DNA of 12,772 nucleotides, taken from the NCBI GenBank assembly GCA_002349055.1, contig DECD01000022.1:33342-46113 (forward strand), read 5' to 3'. Both the position numbers and the translations under genes were made by a program. The notes under the pieces were generated by a model. It was not told where the DNA came from, searched no databases, and saw only the letters and a program-made list of their open reading frames with translations. How positions within the stretch are numbered: position 1 is the first letter of the stretch; each line of letters starts with the position of its first letter. Positions 1 to 7,126 of this stretch are shown here, one piece after another. The DNA is from Bacteroidales bacterium UBA2939 (lineage in GTDB: Bacteria; Bacteroidota; Bacteroidia; Bacteroidales; P3).

Positions 1-483
1 AACCATGCCGCCATGTTGCGTTCACTGCGTGTACATGGCAAAGGAACCGACAAATACGATAACGTCCGTCTTGGCCTCAACTCTCGCCTCGACACAGTGC
101 AAGCTGCAGTGCTTCAAGTGAAACTTCGTCACTTCGACGAGGAGTTGACCGCAGTGAACCGCGTAGCAGAAAAATACAACCAACTACTACAAGGCAAAAT
201 AAAAACACCTAGAGTCCCCTTCGAAATGGGACGGTGCACCTCTTCCTGGGCACAATACACCATACAGGCCGACAACCGAGATGAGATACAGGGCCGCCTC
301 AAAGCCGCCAGCATCCCCTCCATGGTCTACTACCCCCGCACCATGAGCCAGCAAACAGCCTTCTCCCACCTTGGACAGAAGCCCTGTCCCGTTGCCAAAC
401 GGCTGACCGAGACCGTCCTCTCTTTGCCCATGCACCCCTACATGACCGATGAAGAAATAGAGCAAATTGCTTCGCTAATATAA
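1..483 (+). CDS. DegT/DnrJ/EryC1/StrS family sugar aminotransferase, C-terminal part
   Basis: The reading frame is open from base 1, so the gene starts upstream and only about 160 C-terminal residues are seen. The stretch with LGLNSRLDTVQAAVLQVKL is the conserved core just after the PLP-lysine region of DegT-family aminotransferases. The end (YYPRTMSQQTAF, then LPMHPYMTDEEIEQI) is the usual family C-terminus. The family transfers an amino group from glutamate to a keto-sugar nucleotide in the cytoplasm. The sequence resembles the WbpE/WlbC branch, which aminates UDP-3-keto sugars, but the catalytic lysine lies outside the window and the substrate cannot be assigned. The next gene, 33 nt downstream, is a WbpM-type UDP-sugar dehydratase, which supports a role in amino-sugar supply for a surface polysaccharide. 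The ATG at base 13 is an internal methionine, not the start. Confidence 0.92.
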   Translation, partial: NHAAMLRSLRVHGKGTDKYDNVRLGLNSRLDTVQAAVLQVKLRHFDEELTAVNRVAEKYNQLLQGKIKTPRVPFEMGRCTSSWAQYTIQADNRDEIQGRLKAASIPSMVYYPRTMSQQTAFSHLGQKPCPVAKRLTETVLSLPMHPYMTDEEIEQIASLI

Positions 484-516
484 TCACTCAAGATAATAAC
501 AAAAAAGATATAGCCT

Positions 517-2448
517 ATGTTTAGAAAACTATCTTTTTGGCTCGTTAAGAAATACAGACACTCCACCATCCCTCAGACCTACATCCTGATAATGGATGTG
601 GTATTGTTTGTGGCTGCTTTCGTATTGATGGAGGCTTTCCGCACCGTCGGCATCTTCGATGTTGCCACTCGTGGCGTGCTGGTGAAGTTCATCTGGTCGG
701 CGATGCTGACCATTATCTTCTTTTTGGTTTCGGGCTCGTTCCGTGGCATCATTCGTCATGCGGGAATGATGGACATCTACAAAATCGTCTTTTCCACAAT
801 CATTCCTTTGGCTCTATGCTGGCTGGTCAACATCGTGAACAACCAATTCAATCCCCCCATCATCAGATCCTACTATCTGCTCTCCTACCGCGAGTCGCTG
901 ACGCTGTATCTCATTCTCGGCATGCTGATGATTATCTCGCGCTTGGTCATGCAGCAGATTTACAACGAGTTCTTCCGTCGCCGTCGTCCCTCCACCAATG
1001 TCATCATCTATGGTGCCGGTGCCGCAGGAATGATTGCCTACAACGCCCTGAAGCAGGAGAGCAACTTCGAGTATAAAGTGGTGGCCTTCATCGACGACGA
1101 CATGTCGAAGGTCAATCAGGCTCTCAACGGCGTGCCCGTTATGCGCGTCCGCTCGGTGTTGAATTCCAAGTTCGTGCAGAGCAAGAAAGTCTCCCAAATC
1201 ATCATTGCCATCCCTACCATCCGCACGCTCCACAAACAGGCCATCACCAACCGTGCCCTCGACCTCGGACTCACCGTCAAGGCCGTCCCCCACGTCAGCA
1301 CCTGGCTCAACGGCTCCTTCACCGCCAACCAGATTCAGGACATCAAGATTGAGGACCTGCTCGAGCGCGAACCCATCCGCATGGACAATGTCAACATCGT
1401 CCGCGAGGTGGTCGACAAGGTTATCCTTGTCACCGGTGCAGCTGGCTCCATCGGCTCCGAGATTTGCCGCCAGCTGATGCAGTACCAGCCCAAGAAGGTC
1501 ATCCTGCTCGACCAGGCAGAAAGTCCTATGTATGATCTCCAGTTCGAACTGAAAAACACCTATAAGGAACAACTCAGCCGCATGGAGTTCGTCATTGCCA
1601 ATGTCAAGGACCGCCAGCGCATGGAAGAAGTCTTCGAACTCTACCATCCCAACCTCGTCTACCACGCCGCCGCCTACAAACACGTGCCCTTCATGGAGGA
1701 GAACCCCTACGAGGCCGTCTATATCAATGTCTTCGGCACCCGCAACCTGGCCGACCTCTCCATCAAATACGGCGTGCAGAAATTCGTCATGATTTCCACC
1801 GACAAAGCCGTCAACCCCACCAACGTCATGGGTGCCACCAAGCGCATGGCCGAGATTTACATCCAGAGCCGCTCCACCGAGACCACCCACTTCGTCACCA
1901 CCCGCTTCGGCAACGTCTTGGGTTCCAACGGCTCCGTCATCCCGCTCTTCAAGAAACAGCTGGCCGCGGGAGGTCCCCTCACGGTGACCCACAAAGACAT
2001 TATCCGCTATTTCATGACCATTCCCGAGGCTTGCAACCTCGTGCTCGAGGCCGGTGCCATGGGCGAGGGTGGCGACATCTTCGTCTTCGACATGGGCAAA
2101 CCTGTCAAGATTTACGACATGGCCCGCAAGATGATACAGCTCTCAGGCCTCCGTGACATCGAAATCAAGGAGATTGGTCTCCGTCCCGGCGAAAAACTCT
2201 ACGAGGAGCTCCTCGCCACCAAGGAGAACACCATTCCCACCTACCACCCCAAGATTATGCGTGCCCAGGTGCGCCGCTACGCCCTCGATGCCATCGACCG
2301 CGAGTACAGCGAGCTGTGGACCATCCTCGAGACCATGGACGATATGAAGATTGTGGGTAAGATGAAAGCCATCGTGCCCGAATTCCTCTCCAACAACTCC
2401 ATTTATTGCAAGTTAGACGCTCCGGTTGCCCCCCCCACAGCACGCTGA
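517..2448 (+). CDS. membrane-anchored UDP-sugar 4,6-dehydratase (WbpM/PglF/CapD family)
   Basis: This 643-residue protein has the full architecture of the WbpM/PglF family, which makes UDP-4-keto-6-deoxy sugars from UDP-GlcNAc. Four hydrophobic helices lie at about residues 22-40, 55-73, 88-107 and 127-145. A first Rossmann fold follows with GAGAAG at 166-171. The catalytic short-chain dehydrogenase domain begins with the NAD-binding TGAAGSIG near 306-313. The catalytic region shows T428-D429-K430 and a methionine (M438, in VMGATKR) where ordinary epimerases have tyrosine; this substitution is typical of the PglF/WbpM enzymes. The C-terminal domain contains GLRPGEKLYEEL. Length is normal for the family. 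It sits between an aminotransferase and an LtaS-like gene (16 nt gap), consistent with a glycan operon. A run of eight C at 2429-2436 lies in the last codons. The exact stereochemistry of the product is not predictable here. Confidence 0.93.
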   Translation: MFRKLSFWLVKKYRHSTIPQTYILIMDVVLFVAAFVLMEAFRTVGIFDVATRGVLVKFIWSAMLTIIFFLVSGSFRGIIRHAGMMDIYKIVFSTIIPLALCWLVNIVNNQFNPPIIRSYYLLSYRESLTLYLILGMLMIISRLVMQQIYNEFFRRRRPSTNVIIYGAGAAGMIAYNALKQESNFEYKVVAFIDDDMSKVNQALNGVPVMRVRSVLNSKFVQSKKVSQIIIAIPTIRTLHKQAITNRALDLGLTVKAVPHVSTWLNGSFTANQIQDIKIEDLLEREPIRMDNVNIVREVVDKVILVTGAAGSIGSEICRQLMQYQPKKVILLDQAESPMYDLQFELKNTYKEQLSRMEFVIANVKDRQRMEEVFELYHPNLVYHAAAYKHVPFMEENPYEAVYINVFGTRNLADLSIKYGVQKFVMISTDKAVNPTNVMGATKRMAEIYIQSRSTETTHFVTTRFGNVLGSNGSVIPLFKKQLAAGGPLTVTHKDIIRYFMTIPEACNLVLEAGAMGEGGDIFVFDMGKPVKIYDMARKMIQLSGLRDIEIKEIGLRPGEKLYEELLATKENTIPTYHPKIMRAQVRRYALDAIDREYSELWTILETMDDMKIVGKMKAIVPEFLSNNSIYCKLDAPVAPPTAR

Positions 2449-2464
2449 ATAACAACTGATTAGA

Positions 2465-4240
2465 ATGCGTCTACGCACCCTCCTCCGCCTCTTCGCACTC
2501 CTGTTGCTGATTTTCGTCACACAGAAAGTGCTCTTCATGCTCTACAACATGGGCATGGCCGACGGAGCCCCTTTCCTCTCTTGTCTCGCCTCTCTCTGGC
2601 ACGGCCTGCGACTCGACATCACCACCGCCTGCTACCTCATCATCTTCCCCACACTGGTCATCCTCATCAGCTTTTTCTTCAAGCAGTTCCCTCTGCGCAA
2701 AGTGCTGATGCCCTACTACATTCTGGTAGCCCTCCTTCTGTCGCTCATCTTTGTTGCCGACACCATCCTCTATAGCTTCTGGGGTGCCAAGCTCGATGCT
2801 AACGACCTCATCTACGCTACCAAACCCAAGGACATGCTCGCCAGTCTGCCTCTCTGGGCTACCCTCTTGGCATTCTTCATTGTGGCAGCCATCGCCATAG
2901 GCTATGTACTGTTGTTACGATGGGTGACACCGAAACAACTCACCCTACAGTCGCGCTGGTGGTCTGCGCTCATGCTGCCTCTGGCGGCACTCATCTTCCT
3001 CGGCATGCGCGGCGGCCTCTCCGAATCCACCGCCAACCCCTCCTACGCCTACTTCTCGCAGCATCCCTTCTGCAACCATGCCGCCCTCAACCCCGCCTTC
3101 AACATCTTTCACTCGCTCTTCAAGGTACAGGACCTCTCCAAAGAATTCGATACCCTGCCCGACGAGCAAGTCGATGCCCTGCTGGGCGACAGCTTCACCC
3201 CCGACATCACCCTGACCGACACCCTTCTTAATACCGACCGTCCCAATGTATTGCTCATCATCTGGGAAGGTGCCGGCCTAGGCATGGTTGGGTCCGACAC
3301 CGTGGCTCCCAACCTCCACCGCTTCATGCGCGAAGGGGTTTATTTCTCCAACTGCTACGCCAACAGCTACCGCACCGACCGTGGCCTCATCTCCGTCCTA
3401 AGCGGATGGCTTGGCCTCCCCACCACCACTCTCATGAAACGCCCCGACATCTGTCGCAACCTGCCTTCCATAGCCTCGTCACTCAAAGAGGCGGGCTACC
3501 ACACCTCCATCTCCTACGGCGGCGATATCGACTTCACCAACATGCGCCTCTACTTCTCCGAAACGGGCTTCTCTTCCGTCCGAGGTGGCGATGCCTTTCC
3601 CTCGTCGCAGCGCACCAGTGCCTGGGGTGTCCCCGACCATTTTCTGCTCACCCCCGACCTCATAGCCTGCGAACGCCCATTCTTCGCCACCGCCTTGACC
3701 CTCAGCAGTCATGAACCCTGGGAGGTTCCCATGCACCGCCTCGACGACTACCGTCGCAATGCCTTCGCCTACACCGACTCCTGCATCGGAGCACTCATCA
3801 ACCACCTCAAGATCACCCCCTTGTGGGATAGTTTGCTGATTATCATTGTTCCCGACCACGGCATCCCCTTCGAGGAGGGTATGTCCACTTCCGATGTCGC
3901 CGTGGCCCGCATCCCCATGCTCTGGATGGGCGGAGCGGTGCGCTCGGCCAAAAACATCGACCGACTGATGAGTCAGAGCGACCTCGCCGCCACCCTCTTG
4001 GCACAGATGCGCTTGTCTATAGAGCCGTTCCCCTTCAGCCGCAACATCCTCGGCAAGAAATATCTTTCGCGCCGACAGTTCGCCATGCACTCCGACAAGA
4101 ACTGCCTCAACCTCATCCTTCCCGAAGGCAGCTTCTTCTACGACTGCGTCAGCGACAATCTGCAGCCAGCTGACAATACTCAATTCCTATTCGTGAAAGC
4201 CCTCCTGCAACGACTATACAAAACCACCGCCACATTGTAA
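2465..4240 (+). CDS. LtaS-like membrane sulfatase/phosphotransferase (alkaline phosphatase superfamily)
   Basis: The 591-residue protein has five predicted N-terminal membrane helices (about 5-27, 53-72, 80-104, 130-151, 165-181) followed by a large extracytoplasmic sulfatase-fold domain. This is the layout of LtaS and the phosphoglycerol or phosphoethanolamine transferases. Candidate metal and catalytic residues are E268 (in LLIIWEGAG), the nucleophile T304 (in YRTDRG), H416 (in SSHEPW) and D464-H465 (in VPDHG). The threonine nucleophile, rather than the cysteine or serine of true sulfatases, favours transfer of a phospho-alcohol group. Gram-negative Bacteroidota have no lipoteichoic acid, so the acceptor is more likely a periplasmic or surface glycan or lipid; this is inference. 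It lies 16 nt after the dehydratase gene and 4 nt before kamB, so it is almost certainly co-transcribed with both. Confidence 0.88.
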   Translation: MRLRTLLRLFALLLLIFVTQKVLFMLYNMGMADGAPFLSCLASLWHGLRLDITTACYLIIFPTLVILISFFFKQFPLRKVLMPYYILVALLLSLIFVADTILYSFWGAKLDANDLIYATKPKDMLASLPLWATLLAFFIVAAIAIGYVLLLRWVTPKQLTLQSRWWSALMLPLAALIFLGMRGGLSESTANPSYAYFSQHPFCNHAALNPAFNIFHSLFKVQDLSKEFDTLPDEQVDALLGDSFTPDITLTDTLLNTDRPNVLLIIWEGAGLGMVGSDTVAPNLHRFMREGVYFSNCYANSYRTDRGLISVLSGWLGLPTTTLMKRPDICRNLPSIASSLKEAGYHTSISYGGDIDFTNMRLYFSETGFSSVRGGDAFPSSQRTSAWGVPDHFLLTPDLIACERPFFATALTLSSHEPWEVPMHRLDDYRRNAFAYTDSCIGALINHLKITPLWDSLLIIIVPDHGIPFEEGMSTSDVAVARIPMLWMGGAVRSAKNIDRLMSQSDLAATLLAQMRLSIEPFPFSRNILGKKYLSRRQFAMHSDKNCLNLILPEGSFFYDCVSDNLQPADNTQFLFVKALLQRLYKTTATL

Positions 4241-4244
4241 ACTC

Positions 4245-5252
4245 ATGCCTTTCATACCCGAAATACTACGCCATCGCAGCCTCTCCATCGTGGGACTCGA
4301 GAAAAACACCGGCAAGACCGTCTGCCTGAACTATATCCTCAACCGACTCAATCAGATAGGCACACATGTTGGCGTAACCTCTATCGGTGTCGACGGCGAG
4401 CAGGTGGATGCTGTCTTCGCCACCGCCAAACCCGAAATCACCCTCTTCCGCGGCACTCATTTCATCACCTCCGAGAAGCACTACCTCATCCGCCAGGCCG
4501 TGAGCAAGCTCGTGGCTGTCGACAGCCAGCGCACCTCCCTCGGTCCGCTGGTTACCGCCGAGGTTCTCATCCAGGGCAAGGTGCTCCTCTCGGGAGCCGC
4601 CACCACTGCGGTACTGAAACGGCAGATACAAACGTTCGACCGCCTGGGTGTCGACCTCTCCATCGTCGACGGCGCCCTCTCGCGCCTCAGCCTGGCCTCG
4701 CCCACCGTCACCGAAGCCATGATTCTGGCCACCGGCGCCGCCGTCTCGGCCAACGTCAAGCAGCTCATCTCCAAGACCAAGCACCTCTACCAGTTCATCA
4801 TGCTCGACGAGGTGGAGGAACCCCTGCGTTCCACCCTCGGCAACATCGAGAGCGGCATCTGGGCCGTCGACAGCGAAGGGCAAATCCACGACCTGGGCAT
4901 CACCTCGGTCTTCCTTATCGACCGCAGCGAGAAGGACATCCTGCGCTATGGCCACACCCTCTTCGCCGCCGGCGCCATCAGCGACCGACTGCTGAAAATC
5001 CTCGCCGCCAAAGGCAAGGACATCACCCTGATAGCAAGAGACTTCACCAAGATATTCGTCACCCCGGAGGTCTACACCGAATACACACGGCGTGGCAATC
5101 GCCTCATGGTGCTGCAACGCTCCAAACTCATCGCCATCACCCTCAACCCCACGTCGCCGCAAGGCTTCCTCCTCGACAGCCGCAGCACCTGCGACGCCCT
5201 CAGCGATGCCCTCCAGACCCCGGTCTACGACGTAAAAAAGATTGACCAATGA
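4245..5252 (+). CDS. kamB: KamB-like subunit of the lysine 5,6-aminomutase reactivase
   Basis: This 335-residue cytoplasmic protein has a P-loop near its N-terminus (GLEKNTGKT, residues 17-25). The spacing is G-x5-GKT, as in the BioD-type SIMIBI nucleotide-binding fold rather than the classical G-x4-GKT. No signal peptide or membrane helix is visible. The assignment rests on overall resemblance to KamB and on gene order: the next gene, overlapping by ATGA, encodes the MutS-like ATPase KamC. In lysine-fermenting bacteria such as Fusobacterium and Porphyromonas these two proteins are encoded together and reactivate the B12- and PLP-dependent lysine 5,6-aminomutase KamDE after inactivation. Neither kamD nor kamE, nor any other lysine-fermentation gene, is in this window; the gene instead follows an LtaS-like gene by 4 nt. 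A different client enzyme is possible. Family identity is fairly sure, substrate less so. Confidence 0.75.
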   Translation: MPFIPEILRHRSLSIVGLEKNTGKTVCLNYILNRLNQIGTHVGVTSIGVDGEQVDAVFATAKPEITLFRGTHFITSEKHYLIRQAVSKLVAVDSQRTSLGPLVTAEVLIQGKVLLSGAATTAVLKRQIQTFDRLGVDLSIVDGALSRLSLASPTVTEAMILATGAAVSANVKQLISKTKHLYQFIMLDEVEEPLRSTLGNIESGIWAVDSEGQIHDLGITSVFLIDRSEKDILRYGHTLFAAGAISDRLLKILAAKGKDITLIARDFTKIFVTPEVYTEYTRRGNRLMVLQRSKLIAITLNPTSPQGFLLDSRSTCDALSDALQTPVYDVKKIDQ

Positions 5253-6640
5253 GAATTAAAGAACTGATAAAGAACGACGCCGGATTCCAGTACATCATCG
5301 ACAGCCTCGACCTCCAGTCGGCCGCCGGCCGCCGCGGCATGCTCAACACCGAGTTCTGCAACGACCCCGCCACCCTCGAGACCGAGTGGAACCGCCTCTC
5401 CGAGGCCATCCGCGCCACCAACGACATCCCCAACCGCCGCTACTACATCGACCTGCGCCACTGCCTGATGTGTCTCCACGACCTCTCAGGCACCTTCGCT
5501 TCGCTGGCCAGCCACACCCCCTTGAACGAGGTGGAACTCTTCGAGATAAAGAACCTTTGCTATACGTCGAAGGCGGCTGCCACGGCCATCGAAGGGCTGG
5601 CCCTCACCCCCACCCTGCCCATGCCCGACTGTAGCGCCGTCTTCGCCATCCTCGACCCCGACCATACCGGCATCGCCAACTTCTACATCTACGACAGCTA
5701 CGACATCCGCCTGGCACCCCTGCGCCGCGAGCTCAACGCCTTGCAGACCTCCGGCGGCGACCCCATGCGCATCAGCGAACTGCTGGCCGAGCAGGCCGAA
5801 ATCCAGAACGAGGTCTGCCTGCGTCTCTCCGACGAACTCTATCCCTGGGTCGACACCCTTGTAAATACCCTGAACCAGATGGCCTACGCCGACGGCCTGC
5901 TGGCACGCGCCAAGCTGGCCATCGAGTGGAACCTTGTGCGTCCCGCCATCGGCGACGTCACACGATACAAAAACCTCTTCAACCCGCGCCTCAAGCAGCG
6001 CAACGAAGAGATGCACATGCGCTACCAGCCCGTCAGCATCGAGATACGCCCCGGCGTCTGCCTCGTCACCGGTGCCAACATGGCCGGCAAGACCGTGCTG
6101 CTCAAGAGCATCGGCACCGCCCAGATGATGGCCCAGTGCGGCATGTATGTGCCCGCCGAGGAGGCCACCGTGCACCTGGTACAGGGCGTGGCCACCTCCA
6201 TCGGCGACGACCAGGACGAGATGAACGGCCTCTCCTCCTACGCCTCCGAAATCATCAAGATCAGCAACATCCTCGCCGACTGCCGCCAGCGCGAGCTGCT
6301 GGTGCTCATCGACGAGCCTGCCCGCACCACCAACCCCGTCGAGGGCAAAGCCCTGGTGCAGGCCATCATCAAGATTCTCGAGCAGAGTCCTTCCTTCACC
6401 CTCATCACCACACACTACGGCCAGCTGGGCAGCACTTGCCGCCGCCTGAGGGTGAAAGGTTTCGTGGAGGACTTGGACAACATACCGCTCACGCCACAGA
6501 GCATCAACCGTTTCATCGACTACTCCCTCACCGAGGACCAGAGCGACAACGTGCCCCACGAAGCCCTCCGCATCGCCGCCATCCTCAATTGCGACAGCGA
6601 GATGATCGCCTTGGCCGAGAAATCATTACAAACAACCTAA
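5249..6640 (+). CDS. kamC: KamC-like MutS-family ATPase of the lysine 5,6-aminomutase reactivase
   Basis: The 463-residue protein ends in a MutS-type ABC ATPase domain. It has Walker A GANMAGKT at 275-282, a signature region (DDQDEMNGLSSYASEI), Walker B LLVLIDEP with D355-E356, and the switch histidine H389 in LITTHYGQ. The N-terminal half corresponds to MutS core and clamp-like helices; the mismatch-reading domain I of true MutS is absent and the protein is about half MutS length. This fits the MutS-like protein of lysine and ornithine aminomutase operons, now called KamC, which acts with KamB to restore the aminomutase rather than in DNA repair. Its ATG overlaps the kamB stop in an ATGA, implying translational coupling and equal synthesis. 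It is the last gene before a 486-nt gap, and no clear terminator follows it. Confidence 0.8.
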   Translation: MRIKELIKNDAGFQYIIDSLDLQSAAGRRGMLNTEFCNDPATLETEWNRLSEAIRATNDIPNRRYYIDLRHCLMCLHDLSGTFASLASHTPLNEVELFEIKNLCYTSKAAATAIEGLALTPTLPMPDCSAVFAILDPDHTGIANFYIYDSYDIRLAPLRRELNALQTSGGDPMRISELLAEQAEIQNEVCLRLSDELYPWVDTLVNTLNQMAYADGLLARAKLAIEWNLVRPAIGDVTRYKNLFNPRLKQRNEEMHMRYQPVSIEIRPGVCLVTGANMAGKTVLLKSIGTAQMMAQCGMYVPAEEATVHLVQGVATSIGDDQDEMNGLSSYASEIIKISNILADCRQRELLVLIDEPARTTNPVEGKALVQAIIKILEQSPSFTLITTHYGQLGSTCRRLRVKGFVEDLDNIPLTPQSINRFIDYSLTEDQSDNVPHEALRIAAILNCDSEMIALAEKSLQTT

Positions 6641-6744
6641 AATATTAAAACCAGCCGTACCGTACCGAGCAGGAAGAATTCCCAGTTTTTCCCCTTTCAA
6701 TCTCGGTGCCACCTGCTTGTTATCACGGAGCCATCTCGGAGCAA

Positions 6745-6799
6745 TCCTAGTATTACCCTAGAATTACCCTAGAGTCACCCTAGAATTACCCTAGAATTT
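6745..6799. repeat. tandem array, five 11-bp units (CCCTAGAATTA)
   Basis: Five head-to-tail 11-bp units run without gaps. The second and fourth are CCCTAGAATTA; the others are TCCTAGTATTA, CCCTAGAGTCA and CCCTAGAATTT. The array lies in non-coding DNA about 100 nt after kamC. There are no long unique spacers, so this is not CRISPR. The function is unknown; such short arrays usually arise by replication slippage and copy number can vary between strains. Bases 6641-6744 on the left hold nothing else that I can recognise. Confidence 0.85.
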
Positions 6800-6830
6800 A
6801 GTAAACAAATAGTGGCGGTAGAAAACTGAA

Positions 6831-6861
6831 TTGTTATTATATCGTAGATATAATAAGTTTG
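6831..6861 (+). promoter_or_regulatory. Bacteroidota-type promoter with operator-like palindrome in its spacer
   Basis: A TTG at 6831-6833 is followed after 20 nt by TAAGTTTG at 6854-6861, a full match to the Bacteroidota -7 box TAnnTTTG. The spacer is occupied by a perfect inverted repeat: TTATTATATC (6834-6843), GTA, GATATAATAA (6847-6856). This is where a dimeric repressor would bind. The promoter points rightwards, but no convincing protein gene follows; the transcript would enter the hairpin at 6882-6911 and then the antisense strand of tRNA-Ser. Promoter identity is from motif match only. Confidence 0.45.
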
Positions 6862-6874
6862 GGCGAAAGATCCA

Positions 6875-6911
6875 AAGAAAAAACGCCGCAAATGAATCGA
6901 CTTGCAGCGTT
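6875..6911 (-). terminator. rho-independent terminator of tRNA-Ser, possibly bidirectional
   Basis: On the - strand, directly after the tRNA CCA end, AACGCTGCAA pairs with TTGCGGCGTT (10 bp including one G-U) around a 10-nt loop. A T-rich run (TTTTTTCTT) follows. This is a typical intrinsic terminator for the tRNA. Read on the + strand, the same stem (6882-6891 with 6902-6911) is followed by CTTTCTT, so it could also stop transcripts coming from the promoter at 6831-6861. Confidence 0.8.
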
Positions 6912-6917
6912 CTTTCT

Positions 6918-7008
6918 TGGCGGAAAGGAGGGGATTCGAACCCCTGAAGCGCTGTTAACGCTTACTCGCTTTCCAGGCGGGCCTCTTCAACCACTCGAGC
7001 ACCTTTCC
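6918..7008 (-). tRNA. tRNA-Ser (anticodon GGA), CCA encoded
   Basis: On the - strand the sequence folds as a class II tRNA. The acceptor stem is GGAAAGG/CCTTTCC (7008-7002 with 6928-6922) with discriminator G and a genome-encoded CCA (6920-6918). The D arm has CTC/GAG. The anticodon loop is CTGGAAA with anticodon GGA at 6974-6972. The long variable arm has stem AAGCG/CGCTT, and the T arm is AGGGG-TTCGAAT-CCCCT. The long variable arm and GGA anticodon identify serine (UCC/UCU codons). The anticodon stem has one C-A mismatch (27-43 numbering pair 28-42, bases 6980 and 6966). It has its own promoter at 7039-7069 and terminator at 6875-6911. Confidence 0.95.
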
Positions 7009-7038
7009 GTGGATGATTTCGTTTGTCAAAATCGGGTG

Positions 7039-7069
7039 CAAAAGTACAACTTTTTTCTGATATGACAAA
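7039..7069 (-). promoter_or_regulatory. promoter of tRNA-Ser
   Basis: On the - strand TTTG (7069-7066) is followed after 19 nt by TACTTTTG (7046-7039), matching the Bacteroidota consensus TTTG-N19-TAnnTTTG. Transcription would start about 25 nt before the mature 5' end of the tRNA. Its upstream element lies inside the spacer of the opposing promoter for the M49 gene. Confidence 0.7.
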
Positions 7070-7084
7070 AAAAATGTATCTTTG
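7053..7084 (+). promoter_or_regulatory. promoter of the M49-like lipoprotein gene
   Basis: TATCTTTG at 7077-7084 matches the -7 box TAnnTTTG. The upstream element is weak, a T-run (TTTT at 7053-7056) 20 nt before the box. The predicted leader to the ATG at 7127 is about 35-40 nt, A-rich and without a Shine-Dalgarno sequence, as is usual in Bacteroidota. An A8 tract (7067-7074) lies in the spacer. Confidence 0.6.
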
Positions 7085-7126
7085 TAGTTTGAAACAACAG
7101 ACAAAAATCACCAAAACGTATTAATA

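Noticed and set aside
814..1992. Long open frame on the - strand opposite the WbpM-type gene
   Set aside because: It has the same kind of low-complexity composition as other antisense shadows; the + strand shows complete catalytic motifs.
2465..4240. Genuine lipoteichoic acid synthase
   Set aside because: All other features point to a Gram-negative Bacteroidota, which does not make lipoteichoic acid; only the fold and mechanism class can be claimed.
5486..6559. 357-codon open frame on the - strand opposite kamC
   Set aside because: It is an antisense shadow, rich in Gly, Val and His without motifs; kamC on the + strand has intact Walker A and B.
5249..6640. DNA mismatch repair protein MutS
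   Set aside because: Only the ATPase and part of the core are present, the mismatch-binding domain is missing, and it is paired with kamB; the KamC assignment explains more.
6745..6799. CRISPR array
   Set aside because: Units are contiguous 11-mers without spacers and no cas genes are present; the same applies to the arrays at 8874-8916, 11917-11951 and 12640-12679.
6834..6856. Palindrome as terminator of the kamBC operon
   Set aside because: The stem is purely AT-rich apart from one C-G pair, has a three-base loop and no following T-run, and it coincides with the spacer of a promoter match.
6859..7065. 68-codon + strand ORF containing KEGIRTPE
   Set aside because: The KEGIRTPE peptide is the well-known false translation of the antisense of a tRNA T arm; the DNA is tRNA-Ser and its terminator.
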